Source: Amaurobius ferox
Taxonomy: Eukaryota > Arthropoda > Arachnida > Araneae > Amaurobiidae
Direction of reading: 5' to 3'
DNA: 64,000 nucleotides
Assembly: GCA_951213105.1 (NCBI GenBank)
Contig: OX578146.1
Coordinates: 56,551,069 to 56,615,068, forward strand
In this document: positions 37,011 to 45,571 of the stretch, one piece after another
How the letters are laid out: each line of letters starts with the position of its first letter
Position numbering within the stretch: the first letter of the stretch is position 1
Position numbers and translations under genes: made by a program
Notes under the pieces: model-generated
Databases searched by the model: none
Told to the model about the DNA's origin: nothing
Seen by the model: the letters and a program-made list of their open reading frames with translations, nothing else

Positions 37011-37269
37011 TAGCTTGCAGCCTTTTTCAAATAAATAAAAAATAAAATGAAAAGAAATAAAAATGTCTTCCTAATATTCCTTAAAAAGAACAGGCTTATT
37101 TTTTCAAAGGTGTTACGAACCCTCTTCTTTGGATAAAAAACAACGTGGTCTGAAACAGAGGCTAAGAACAGCTGCCATAATTTTGCATTAATCTGCTGCA
37201 TAATTTTATACTAATTACTGCCATAATTTTACACAATTTTAGTAATTTCCATGTTTCTACATTACAAAA

Positions 37270-37275
37270 TACGGC
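37270..37275. repeat. Polinton target-site duplication, left
   Basis: TACGGC directly precedes the left end. The identical hexamer follows the right end at 56186-56191. Six-base duplications are characteristic of Polinton/Maverick integration. Confidence 0.95.
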
Positions 37276-37669
37276 AGTAGTATATATATGTACGTATGAG
37301 CACACATGTACTTTATACACTAAAAACTATATTTTATAGCTTATTTTTTATCTTTTTATATAAAAAAAAAAGGTCTCGATCCATTTTAATATTAAAAACA
37401 TGATTTTATATCAAAATAAGGCATTTTTTACATTTAGACCAAATTTTAGATAAATGCGTGAAAAAAGAGATCAAAGATAGTCTGCCCCATTTTGGGGCTA
37501 CCTCATACATAGGTAAATTACGGTAAAAAATAAAAGGATTTATATGAAAGGCGTGAAAAAAGAGGACTTCTAAATGAAGTCCTCTAAATAAACTTTAAAA
37601 ATAATCAGGATTGCAAAGTGACTCAAAATATATCGAAACGCGTCCGTAATTTATGGACGTGTTTTATAG
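37276..37669 (+). repeat. Polinton left terminal inverted repeat
   Basis: It pairs with 55793-56185 reversed. I count about seven differences over 394 positions. It contains three palindromes: GCCCCATTTTGGGGC near 37482, AGAGGACTTC..GAAGTCCTCT at 37561-37585, and CGTCC..GGACG near 37642-37660. Confidence 0.93.
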
Positions 37670-37730
37670 TTATGAAGATCATAAAATCTTGATAGTAATT
37701 TATTAAATATCCCTGAGTGCTTTAAAATAA

Positions 37731-37753
37731 ATGGGGGGACTAACGGTCCCCCC
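37731..37753. terminator. GC-rich hairpin, possible transcript end
   Basis: GGGGGGAC and GTCCCCCC form a perfect 8-bp stem around TAACG, in otherwise AT-rich DNA. It lies just beyond the 71-codon minus-strand frame. The role is inferred only. Confidence 0.35.
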
Positions 37754-37821
37754 ATAAAAAGAACCTAGATAATTATAAAAATGCTTTCTCACCCGAAATA
37801 CTTAAATAATCATTCATCCGT

Positions 37822-38037
37822 TTATATGAGCATGCTATCAACGAGGTTAGTCTGAGGTTTATCTACATTAAAAGATTTCCCACCTCGCGGGGATTTTTTT
37901 TCCAACGCATCCGGAAAATAATATTTTTGACCCGCTTGGTGGAACAAACACCACACACCGGGATGTGGTATTTTTCTGACTGATAAGGGTTCACTTTGTG
38001 ATAAACTTTCTCCTTCGAGAGTCTGAATCGAGGTCAA
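37822..38037 (-). CDS. Hypothetical 71-codon frame near the left TIR
   Basis: The frame has no ATG; it opens with TTG, and in-frame codons continue upstream to a TGA near 38094. The predicted product has a GVWCLFHQAGQKYYF segment and a basic KKSPRGGKSF segment and looks more protein-like than a random frame. It resembles no family I know. It overlaps, on the opposite strand, the small gene at 38056-38220 if extended upstream. Only one of the two may be real. It could be the 3' remnant of a longer gene that lost its start. Confidence 0.35.
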   Translation of the reverse strand: MTSIQTLEGESLSQSEPLSVRKIPHPGVWCLFHQAGQKYYFPDALEKKSPRGGKSFNVDKPQTNLVDSMLI

Positions 38038-38055
38038 AGCAGAATGAAAAAATAA

Positions 38056-38220
38056 ATGCCGAATCTTTTTTGTTGGTTCACTAGCTCAAAGAGATTTAAT
38101 AAATGTAAAAGATCATATGAAAAACGAAGAGATTTAAAAAAAAAGAGACGTATAAGTAATGATGATTATAACTGTAGAAAATTGAAATTAGAAAAAACTA
38201 TAAATCAATTATTAAAATGA
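38056..38220 (+). CDS. Hypothetical 54-aa basic protein
   Basis: The ATG sits in AATAAATG, the same start context as the other genes of the element. The product begins MPNLFCWFTSSKRF and is rich in Lys and Arg (a KRRDLKKKRR stretch at about residues 23-32), suggesting nucleic-acid binding. No family is recognised. It is the only gene in the left part reading rightwards. It is shorter than typical proteins, and the start context is the main reason for listing it. Confidence 0.4.
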   Translation: MPNLFCWFTSSKRFNKCKRSYEKRRDLKKKRRISNDDYNCRKLKLEKTINQLLK

Positions 38221-38317
38221 AAGAAGAGATCTTACAATGGATTAATATTATATGATTGAGAAAAAGGTATGTACCCATTTTTCATAATCTAGGAAGTCAA
38301 ACCAGTTAAAACTATGA

Positions 38318-38608
38318 TTAATTAGGTGCTTCCTCTAATTCATATTCGTATTTATCATTAATCATACCTGAATACTTAAATATATATCTACCTTTATTGA
38401 TTTCATTTATTGATTCATCAGAAAGTTGTCCATGTTTATTTGCTAGATAATAATCCATTTCTTCAGCTTCCACATATAACTTTACGATTACTGTATTTCC
38501 ATATTTAGTTTTAATTTTTTTCAATGATATCAGATCATATTCCCCAGGATATAAATCATTTAATTTAAACGTCTTGGGATAACCTCTCAGTCTATTGAAC
38601 TCTTCCAT
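38318..38608 (-). CDS. Small LYPG-motif protein, possible OB-fold, intact copy
   Basis: This is a 96-aa frame starting at ATG in CTAATAAATGG. The product has KLNDLYPGEYDLISLKKIKT at about residues 15-34, then alternating hydrophobic stretches (TVIVKLYVE, KGRYIFKYSG). That pattern would fit a small beta-barrel such as a single-strand DNA-binding OB fold; this is inference, not a family match. Two more copies exist in the element: a remnant at 38750-38870 and a frameshifted copy at 55168-55433. The gene is thus present near both termini. It is probably expressed leftwards, and a GC hairpin lies just upstream at 38659-38679. Confidence 0.7.
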   Translation of the reverse strand: MEEFNRLRGYPKTFKLNDLYPGEYDLISLKKIKTKYGNTVIVKLYVEAEEMDYYLANKHGQLSDESINEINKGRYIFKYSGMINDKYEYELEEAPN

Positions 38609-38655
38609 TTATTAGTAAACATTTTTTTATATATAATTTCTAAACATTATATGAT

Positions 38656-38681
38656 ATAGGGGGGATGGTCATCCCCCCCTG
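38656..38681. terminator. GC-rich hairpin between small genes
   Basis: GGGGGGATG and CATCCCCCC pair perfectly over 9 bp with a 2-base GT loop. With the hairpin at 37731 it is one of two G6/C6 stem-loops in this part of the element. A transcript 3' end or structural signal is possible. Confidence 0.35.
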
Positions 38682-38744
38682 AATTATAGAGATATTAATA
38701 AAATAGTTATTACTCTAATATATTAAAAAAATCATATATTGATT

Positions 38745-38870
38745 AAGCATACTTAAATATATCTTTTATTGATTCAACTAACTTTAAGGTATCACAACAA
38801 TATTTAGTTATATCCTAGGATATAAATCATTTAATTCAAACATTTTAGGTCTATTTATTAGTTTTTATAA
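38745..38870 (-). pseudogene. Remnant of a third LYPG-motif gene
   Basis: On the minus strand CTAATAAATAG aligns with the start region of the 38608 gene, followed by a TTTGAATTAAATGATTTATA block encoding ELNDLYP. Further on, an AGATATATTTAAGTATGC block corresponds to the RYIFKYS end of the intact copy. The start codon is lost, stops are present and internal segments are missing. Confidence 0.65.
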
Positions 38871-38872
38871 AT

Positions 38873-39106
38873 TCATGACCAATAGAATAAATTCTTTGAA
38901 ATAACATATAAAACTCCTAATCCTTTCAATTTAATATCTTCATTTTCTTCTTTTTCAATTAATTCAGTCAACCTTTGAAAACTTTCTGATAATAGTTTTT
39001 TATTATGATTTATATCATACAATTCTTTACAAAGATAAGTCATATAGTAAATTTCTTCAGAATTTGTAAAATTTAAAGCTCGAATATCACCTAAACACTC
39101 ATCCAT
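38873..39106 (-). CDS. Hypothetical 77-aa protein downstream of polymerase
   Basis: The ATG directly follows the polymerase stop codon (ATATAAATGG, zero spacing). The product is acidic and predicted helical (EEIYYMTYLCKELYDI near residues 18-33, then LIEKEENEDIKLKG). It has no domain I recognise. Position and start context support a real gene of the leftward arm. It is the last gene before the terminal cluster of LYPG-motif copies. Confidence 0.6.
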   Translation of the reverse strand: MDECLGDIRALNFTNSEEIYYMTYLCKELYDINHNKKLLSESFQRLTELIEKEENEDIKLKGLGVLYVISKNLFYWS

Positions 39107-42100
39107 TTATATAGAATTATTTTTAGAAACATTTTTATAATGTCCTAAAGCTCTAGTATTCATACCATCTTCTAATATAAATCTTTTATCATCTTTTGCT
39201 GATAAAGCTATCTTGTTCACTTGAATTGAATACAATTCATGTTTCTTACTTCTAATTAAATTCTGTGTTCTATATTGATCTTTTTTATTTAATAAACAGT
39301 CTTTATAATCTTCAAATGATATTCTGTTTTTAACGGTACTGGTCTTAGTACCTTTAGACTTCTTAGTTTCAAATTCTTTATGGTCTTCATTATTATTGTT
39401 ATATTCTTCAACACTCTGTTTTTCTAATCTTATTGAATACATTTTACTTCTTAAACCTACAAATTCTTCCATAATCACACCGTTATTTTCATCTTTCATT
39501 TTACCTAATACTTTTTTATTACATCTAGACATATTATACAGATTATTTACTTGATAATCAGATGTATCAAAATAATCAATCATAGACTTCATATCTTCAT
39601 AAAAGTCATCTGTTTTAATATCATATATAAAACTATCTGTATCCATATATAATAACTTAATATTATCCTTATATCTCGGTTTCATGACATTATAATGAAA
39701 ATCATACATTAAATGTTTAGATAAATCTAATATACTCATTCCTACATAAATCGGTTTATTAAAATATAGTTTTGTTTTTTTCATGTGAACAGCTACCAAA
39801 TTTTCATCAAAAATAGTTCTACATTTGAAATTAGGTTTAGCAATTAATTTTTTAACTTGATCATAATTACAACATAATCTTACATCGATTCGTTTTCTTA
39901 TATTTTCCATAGTTTTTCCAAATACTGAATTATTCATTAATTTATAAAAATCTTTCTCAAAATCATTAGCAGCTTTCTTTCTCATTTCAGTGTTTAAATC
40001 TATATATTTTTTTAACCAATTCGATTGTTTAAATTGCAATACTCTATGTACTCTTACAGCCTTTAAACCCATTTTCAAATATTGTTTTAAACTTCTATAA
40101 TGAACTACATATTTCTCTTTATCGTGTAAAGTTGTTAATAACTTACCTTGTTTCGAATTTTCAGGAATTCAATTTTCAGGACATAATGGTAAATCTGAAT
40201 GATAATCATGTAACTCTTTTGGATATCTTAAACTAATTTCAAATATATATCCAATCTCTGAATCATCTTTTATTTTATTGTTATATAATTCACGCTTAAC
40301 ATAATTTATTTCATTACACCATTTAAATTCTCCATATGGTAAATATTGACTCATAGCCCATCCATATAAATTATTAGCATCTAAATAGATTAAATAATTG
40401 GATTCTTTACTTTTATCATAATTTTTCATATATTTATTATTTGCTTTTCCATATCTATTACAACATTGTGAAACACCTCCTCTTAAACCTTTTTCTATCA
40501 TGAGAATCATATCATAATCATTTAATAAATCTAATTTAACATTTGTTATTTTTAACATTGCATCCCAAGATAAACCAGGAGCAGTAAAATACCAATCTGG
40601 ATCTAATTTGTAAGTTTTTAAACAAACATCTCTAAAATTTTCAAATACATCTGTTAAAATTAATACATCTGTTTTGACATATAAATCTGTATATTCACCT
40701 AAATTTTTTATATTAAATTCTTTCCAAACACGTTGACCATGTTTATATTCTTCATCAGTTATATTACATTCATTCAATTTATTATAAAATTTATCTTTTG
40801 AAGGTAATTCTGTGTCTTTGTATTTATCTCTAGAATCCATATAATCATAAGGATATACACCTTTTCTTGTAATGAGATCTAATTTATCATCAGGAAAATG
40901 TAATGATGTCTCTCTAAATTTCGATTTTAAGTATTTAATATATTTCATTTTTCGTATTTTTGGAGGATATCTATTTATTTCATTCTCTGGTCTCAAGTTT
41001 TTTGATAAATTATCTAAACTACAAGACATAAATTTAAATGAATCAATAAATCTCAATTTCATACCTCCTATTTTTTTGCTGAAAGATATATATTTTTCTT
41101 CAGTATTAGGTATAACATCTATTTTTGATTGATCAAATCCAAGTTCTTTTATAAACAAATGAGAATCATAACCTGTTAAATTATGAATTTTTACTGGAAT
41201 AAATTTTGGAATTTGATAATTTAAATTACAAACATTATGAGCAGGACCTCTATATTTTCCAGTTATATGACAATGATCAATTACTTTTTCATCATTTAAG
41301 ATTTGATTTTCACATATATGACAAATATTAGTTCTTTTATAATGATTTTCATCGAACTCTATCATTGATTTGATACTTTCATATTTTTTAGTTTTGTCTT
41401 CTATCATTTTTTCAATTTTAAGAGTATCCTCTTTTAATATAGATACAAACTTTTTGATTGTATCTGGTCCTCTATAAACAACAGGAGGTTTAAAGTATTC
41501 CTTTTCATATTTGATATAATAACAAAATGCATCTGCTACATGTTTTTGATATTTCACAGTATATGATTTAGTTTGATCTTGCTCACATGTATCAATTTTA
41601 GGTAAGAGAGATTCAAAATCAGCATATATAGTATATGGTACTCTCATTTTTCTTTCATGATTTTTAAATTGAATAACTTCATCTTTTTTAGGCATATTAA
41701 TTGTGACAGCCTCTTTACAGTATTCCACAAGTATCTTTAATCTTTCCTCAGAATAAAAATAATTTAAACATCTATCACATAAAAATATACGATGATTAGT
41801 AATTTGTGATCTGATCAAACTATTCATATTTTTAATCCAACAATAATGATCTTTCATATAAAACAAGTTTACATGTTTTTCTAATTTATTGTTAGTTATT
41901 CTAAGTGGATAAATTGAACCATCATAACTATAAACATTTACAGATATATTATTTAGTTTTTCAAATTTCTTAATATTGTCTAATGAAACAGGAAAATCAA
42001 TTCCTTTAAAATTTAATTCATCTTTATATTGTTCATATTTTGACACTCTTTGAGGATTTTTTTTTTACGGGGATGAATTGCTGATAATATAGACCACATA

Positions 42101-43109
42101 AAACATTTATTATCTATAATTTTACATTTATTATGGCTTGTTTAGATTTAATTTTTTCAGGTAAATCAATATAACTTGATCCTCTCAAGGGTTGATACTT
42201 ATTTATTCTCAATTCCAAAAATTTAATTTCTTCAAGACTCCAACCAGATCCTTTTGATATAAAATCATCAGATTCATTTATTAAGTTGTCAATAACATAA
42301 TCATAAAAAGTATGTAAATCATTAGATTTTAATATAATTTGATTCTCAGTTTTGAATGTAAATTCTTGAATTTCTTCATTTAATTTATACAAACAAAACA
42401 ATTTAAAATTTACCTTTATACCATTAAATTCTTTCAAAATTTCCTTTATTTTTTCTATTACAACCTTTCTTTTCTCTTCTAAAAATTCTAGAGGGATTTT
42501 AATATTATTACAATTATTAATTCTGTATGATCTTAATCTAGATTTATAAGCAGTTTCATATTCCTTAATTTCTACATTACCTTCATCTAATGCTTTTTTA
42601 TGTTTTCGACTTGATATGTGATTTTCTAAATGTTTATAATATATACCGCAAATAATACATTTTCTTTTTTGTTTTGATCTTTTAATCATTAAGTCTTTCT
42701 TTATATGTTCTTCTTCATCTTCATAATATTTTCCACATATACGACATTTTCTATCTTCTGTAAATAACTTTTCAAGATTTTCTTCTACTGTAAATACATT
42801 TTCTTCAGGAAAGACAGATTTAAAATCATTTTTATCAAATCTTAAATTAAAAGAATCAAAAATATTTTTAATTTTTTTACGTTTTTTAGGTTTATCAATA
42901 AATATTTTTTTCTTTTTTTCCAAGTATGCTGACAAATCTAAATTTAATAAATCTACTAAAACAGGTTTATATTCACCTGTTTTTCTGATATATTTAGTTA
43001 ATAATTTAATTAAATCATCCTTCTTACAACCTTTAAGTTGTTTAATATTCAATAATTTTACTACTTTTCTAAGTTCATTAATAGTCTTTGACTTTAAGTT
43101 GAGCTCCAT
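39107..43109 (-). pseudogene. polB: Protein-primed DNA polymerase B (pPolB), broken at three points
   Basis: This is the replicative polymerase of Polintons. The N-terminal part (43109-42114, 331 codons) holds a SAP-like helix pair (residues 8-42) and zinc-finger motifs (CRIC 122-125; CIIC 151-154 with His 160/164/170). The polymerase part holds exonuclease motifs YADFES, HNLTGYDSHLF and YVKTDVLIL, an inserted zinc-knuckle nuclease-like block (CHIC..DHCH..CNLN), motif A YLDANNLYGWAM, motif B KLMNNSVFGKT and motif C YMDTDSF. All catalytic acids are present. Breaks: two one-base frame changes next to A-runs, near 42114 and in an A10 run at 42057-42066, and an in-frame TGA at 40169-40171. Span and frame arithmetic fit an ancestral protein of about 1,330 residues. 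The breaks make this copy unable to give the full protein unless the A-run changes are assembly errors. Confidence 0.93.
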
Positions 43110-43112
43110 TTA

Positions 43113-43361
43113 TTAGGAAACATTTTTTACAATACTTTTTCCTGGAAGATGCTTACTGTGATAAATACTTTTTAAATGTCTCTTTTTGTGTGTATAGGTA
43201 TATTGCATACCACATTCACATTTAAATTTTTTATATTTAATTAAGGAATCACAACATTTGCAATGACTTTGGAAATAAATTGTTTCATTTCTATGATATA
43301 TGTAAAACTCATTTACTGATTTCATAGTCAAACAGTGTATACACTTTTTTGTAAGCTCCAT
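43113..43361 (-). CDS. Hypothetical 82-aa zinc-binding protein
   Basis: The ATG is in TTAATAAATGG and its stop is followed by TAA and then the polymerase start. Residues 7-39 show CIHC and CKCC pairs (C7, C10, C34 or C36, C37). A second unit follows, KCECGMQYTYTHKKRH then SIYHSKH, resembling a single Cys/His finger. The likely role is DNA or RNA binding next to the polymerase. No closer family is recognised. It lies in the leftward operon-like arm between the 112-aa gene and the polymerase. Confidence 0.65.
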   Translation of the reverse strand: MELTKKCIHCLTMKSVNEFYIYHRNETIYFQSHCKCCDSLIKYKKFKCECGMQYTYTHKKRHLKSIYHSKHLPGKSIVKNVS

Positions 43362-43364
43362 TTA

Positions 43365-43703
43365 TTAAGAAACATTTCTTGAAATACTTTGTAAGAAATC
43401 ATTCCATATTTTTTCATATTTCTTTTTAACACTTTGAACCTTTATATTATTTTCAATATTTAAAATATCACAAATCTTTTTCATAAAATAGTAATAGTTA
43501 ATTGATTTCTCATAATACATAAAATCTAAAAATTTTAAAAACATATCCTCAACTTCTTGAGAAATATTATATCTCCTTCTTAATCGATTAAAATAACAAA
43601 CTCTACTATTATATCTTTGTTTTAAACTTTCGTAATCGATAACATAAAAATATTCTTCTTCTTCTGAATCATAGATTAATTTCATCTTATTATCTAAATT
43701 CAT
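43365..43703 (-). CDS. Hypothetical 112-aa protein
   Basis: The ATG immediately follows the integrase stop (ATATAAATG). The product is rich in Tyr, Lys and Glu and is predicted mainly helical (EVEDMFLKFLDFMYYEKSIN, then VKKKYEKIWNDFLQSI). It has no recognised motif and no signal peptide or membrane segment. It ends RNVS, and the next protein ends KNVS, because both stop codons lie in the same TGTTTC(C/T)TAATAAATGG junction sequence. That suggests the junction is conserved at DNA level. Confidence 0.6.
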   Translation of the reverse strand: MNLDNKMKLIYDSEEEEYFYVIDYESLKQRYNSRVCYFNRLRRRYNISQEVEDMFLKFLDFMYYEKSINYYYFMKKICDILNIENNIKVQSVKKKYEKIWNDFLQSISRNVS

Positions 43704-44713
43704 TTATATATGAACTAATTCAGATGTCCAACTATTAAATTCATCCGGATATCCTAGCCATTTTACAAAATACTTATTTCCTTTCTTTTTTATGATTTTT
43801 TCAATTTTATATACATCATCTTTTTTATTATATTTTACCATTTCATTTTCATAAAAAGTTCCTTCAATTTCTTTACTGTTTAAATCTTTTAATCGATAAG
43901 TAATTGGATCTGTTTTCAATACTTCAGAAACTATAAAAATCTCTTCAGTAAATGTAGAATCATCTACTTTCCTGAATGTTTTCTTAATTGTAGATATTCT
44001 AACACTATCCCCTATCTTAAATTTAGGTTTTTTCATGATCTTTTTCGTATATAAATTTTTATAAACTTGAGATTCATTTTCTCTAGCCTCAACAGGTGTC
44101 ATTTTTATTGATTTATGATATGAATTGCTATAATTTTTAAGTAATTCAGGTAATACATCAATATATCTTTTAGTATTGTTAGCATGCATATATTTTATAA
44201 TTTTTTCTCTTATACTTCTATTAAATCTCTCAGCTATTGCAGATTTTATTTCTTTATTTTTAGTTGTAAACCAATGTATATTATTATCTTTGAATAGTTT
44301 TTGGGTCTGTTTTCCTGTAAATTCAGTACCTTCATCTGTCAAAATGAATTTTGGTATTCTTTCTTTAAAAACTTGTTTAAAACCTTGTATAACTTCTTCA
44401 GATGTTTTTCTTTTTATAGGAAAAGCCCAAGCATATTTATTAAAATCATCTATAACCGTTAACAAATAATTAGTTCCATCATTATATTTGCTATAATTTT
44501 TTATAAATAACAAATCAGCGTCAAATTGATTATTACTGTTTGGAACATAAACTCTTCTTCTTTTAAATTTACGAATGACAGGTTTATATCTAGTATATAC
44601 ATCTTGTTCATGTAAAAATTCTTGAACATTTGATAACCCTGTTTTTCTTTTCAATTCTTGAATACCACAATAACCTGTTTCTGGATTATAATAGACCTCT
44701 TTTAAATTCCTAA
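43704..44713 (-). CDS. int: Polinton integrase (DDE) with C-terminal chromodomain; start codon absent
   Basis: This is a retroviral-type integrase that would insert the element and create the 6-bp duplication. The core shows DADLLFIKNYSKYNDG with the first aspartate, ILTDEGTEFTG with the second, and SAIAERFNRSIREKI with the glutamate about 35 residues later. A C-terminal chromodomain (VYKIEKIIKKKGNKYFVKWL, then GYPDEFNSW) may direct insertion to marked chromatin. The frame is open from a TAA near 44714, but no ATG lies before the conserved YYNPETGYCGI region (44694 onward). At the expected start, next to the stop of the upstream gene, the sequence is TTTAAAAGAGG rather than TAAATG. The start is probably lost. 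A complete N-terminal zinc finger is not visible. Confidence 0.9.
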
Positions 44714-45178
44714 AAAAGTATTCTTTTTACTTCCACAAATAGTACAGATACCTTTACCAACAGGTTTACTATTTTTAGAAGTAGTTTTATGATAATTTTT
44801 AGTTGGGGTTTTTTCTTTACACTTGACACAATATATAGAAAGACCTAATCCAAAAGTTTTTTTAGCTTTAATAATAGGTTTAATAATTCCTCTAGCTAAT
44901 CTTTCTTGAAATGTTGGATCTTGTATATCATTTAGATCATCTATTAATTTTTGATCAGCAACATGTCTCTGTTTTGTATCTTTTGTTTTATTGTATTCAA
45001 TATCATGTTTTTTACATGCTTTATCAACTCTGTTTATTCCTGTATCACCTCTTTTTAATCTGTTTTCTAATTTTGTATTTGGACCACAATATTGATATCC
45101 TGGTAAATGCATTTCTGGAAGATTTATTTTATCTTGTATCCATCCAACAATATCACCACCTTTCTTTTTACAAACCAT
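44702..45178 (-). CDS. Phospholipase A2-like protein with C-terminal zinc ribbon
   Basis: This 158-aa protein starts at ATG in AAATAAATGG directly after the stop of the 130-aa gene. Residues 25-63 carry LPGYQYCGPNTKLENR followed by KACKKHDIEYN. The GPN segment fits a calcium loop and the HD pair with a nearby Tyr fits the catalytic dyad of the parvovirus-capsid type of phospholipase A2. The C-terminal YCVKCKEKT...CTICGSKK is a four-Cys ribbon like the small DUF5679-type domain (named from memory). In parvoviruses such an enzyme helps particles leave endosomes, so by analogy this may be a virion entry factor. The four ribbon cysteines and the His-Asp pair are intact. The end overlaps the integrase frame by about 12 bases. 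Confidence 0.8.
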   Translation of the reverse strand: MVCKKKGGDIVGWIQDKINLPEMHLPGYQYCGPNTKLENRLKRGDTGINRVDKACKKHDIEYNKTKDTKQRHVADQKLIDDLNDIQDPTFQERLARGIIKPIIKAKKTFGLGLSIYCVKCKEKTPTKNYHKTTSKNSKPVGKGICTICGSKKNTFLGI

Positions 45179-45571
45179 TTATTTAGAATGAATAAATTTA
45201 TATCCATTCAATTGCATTTGTTTTACATATTTTTCAACTGGATTAAATTTTAAACTTTTTATGAAATCCTTTTCTCGCATATAAATTTCTTCTTCTGTCA
45301 TATTTTTAGCTTTAAACGAATTAATGAGTTCTTTATAAAAATTATAACAATGTCTATATTCTTCCTTTCTTTCCACAATTTTTAATGCAAGATCGATAGC
45401 TTCTACTATACCAACTGATAAACTTAAAAAAGCAAGTGGTAGAAAGGCTATTGCTGATAAACCTGTTCCACTTAGAATAACCTTACTTACTGATAATGAA
45501 ATACTTATCTTTTGATACAAATTTCTACTCTTTCTGTAAACATATAATCTTTTTTCTAAATATACATCCAT
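45179..45571 (-). CDS. Hypothetical 130-aa membrane protein
   Basis: The ATG directly abuts the ATPase stop (ATATAAATGG). Residues about 25-62 (VSKVILSGTGLSAIAFLPLA, then FLSLSVGIVEAID) form one long or two short hydrophobic segments. They are flanked by a basic N-terminus and a charged helical C-terminus (KEELINSFKAK..EEEIYMREKDF). I recall similar proteins next to the ATPase in other arthropod Polintons but know no function. A role in the inner virion membrane or in entry is a guess. The frame is intact. Confidence 0.7.
   Translation of the reverse strand: MDVYLEKRLYVYRKSRNLYQKISISLSVSKVILSGTGLSAIAFLPLAFLSLSVGIVEAIDLALKIVERKEEYRHCYNFYKELINSFKAKNMTEEEIYMREKDFIKSLKFNPVEKYVKQMQLNGYKFIHSK

Noticed and set aside
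40872..41132. 86-codon plus-strand frame
   Set aside because: Antisense to the polymerase exonuclease region.
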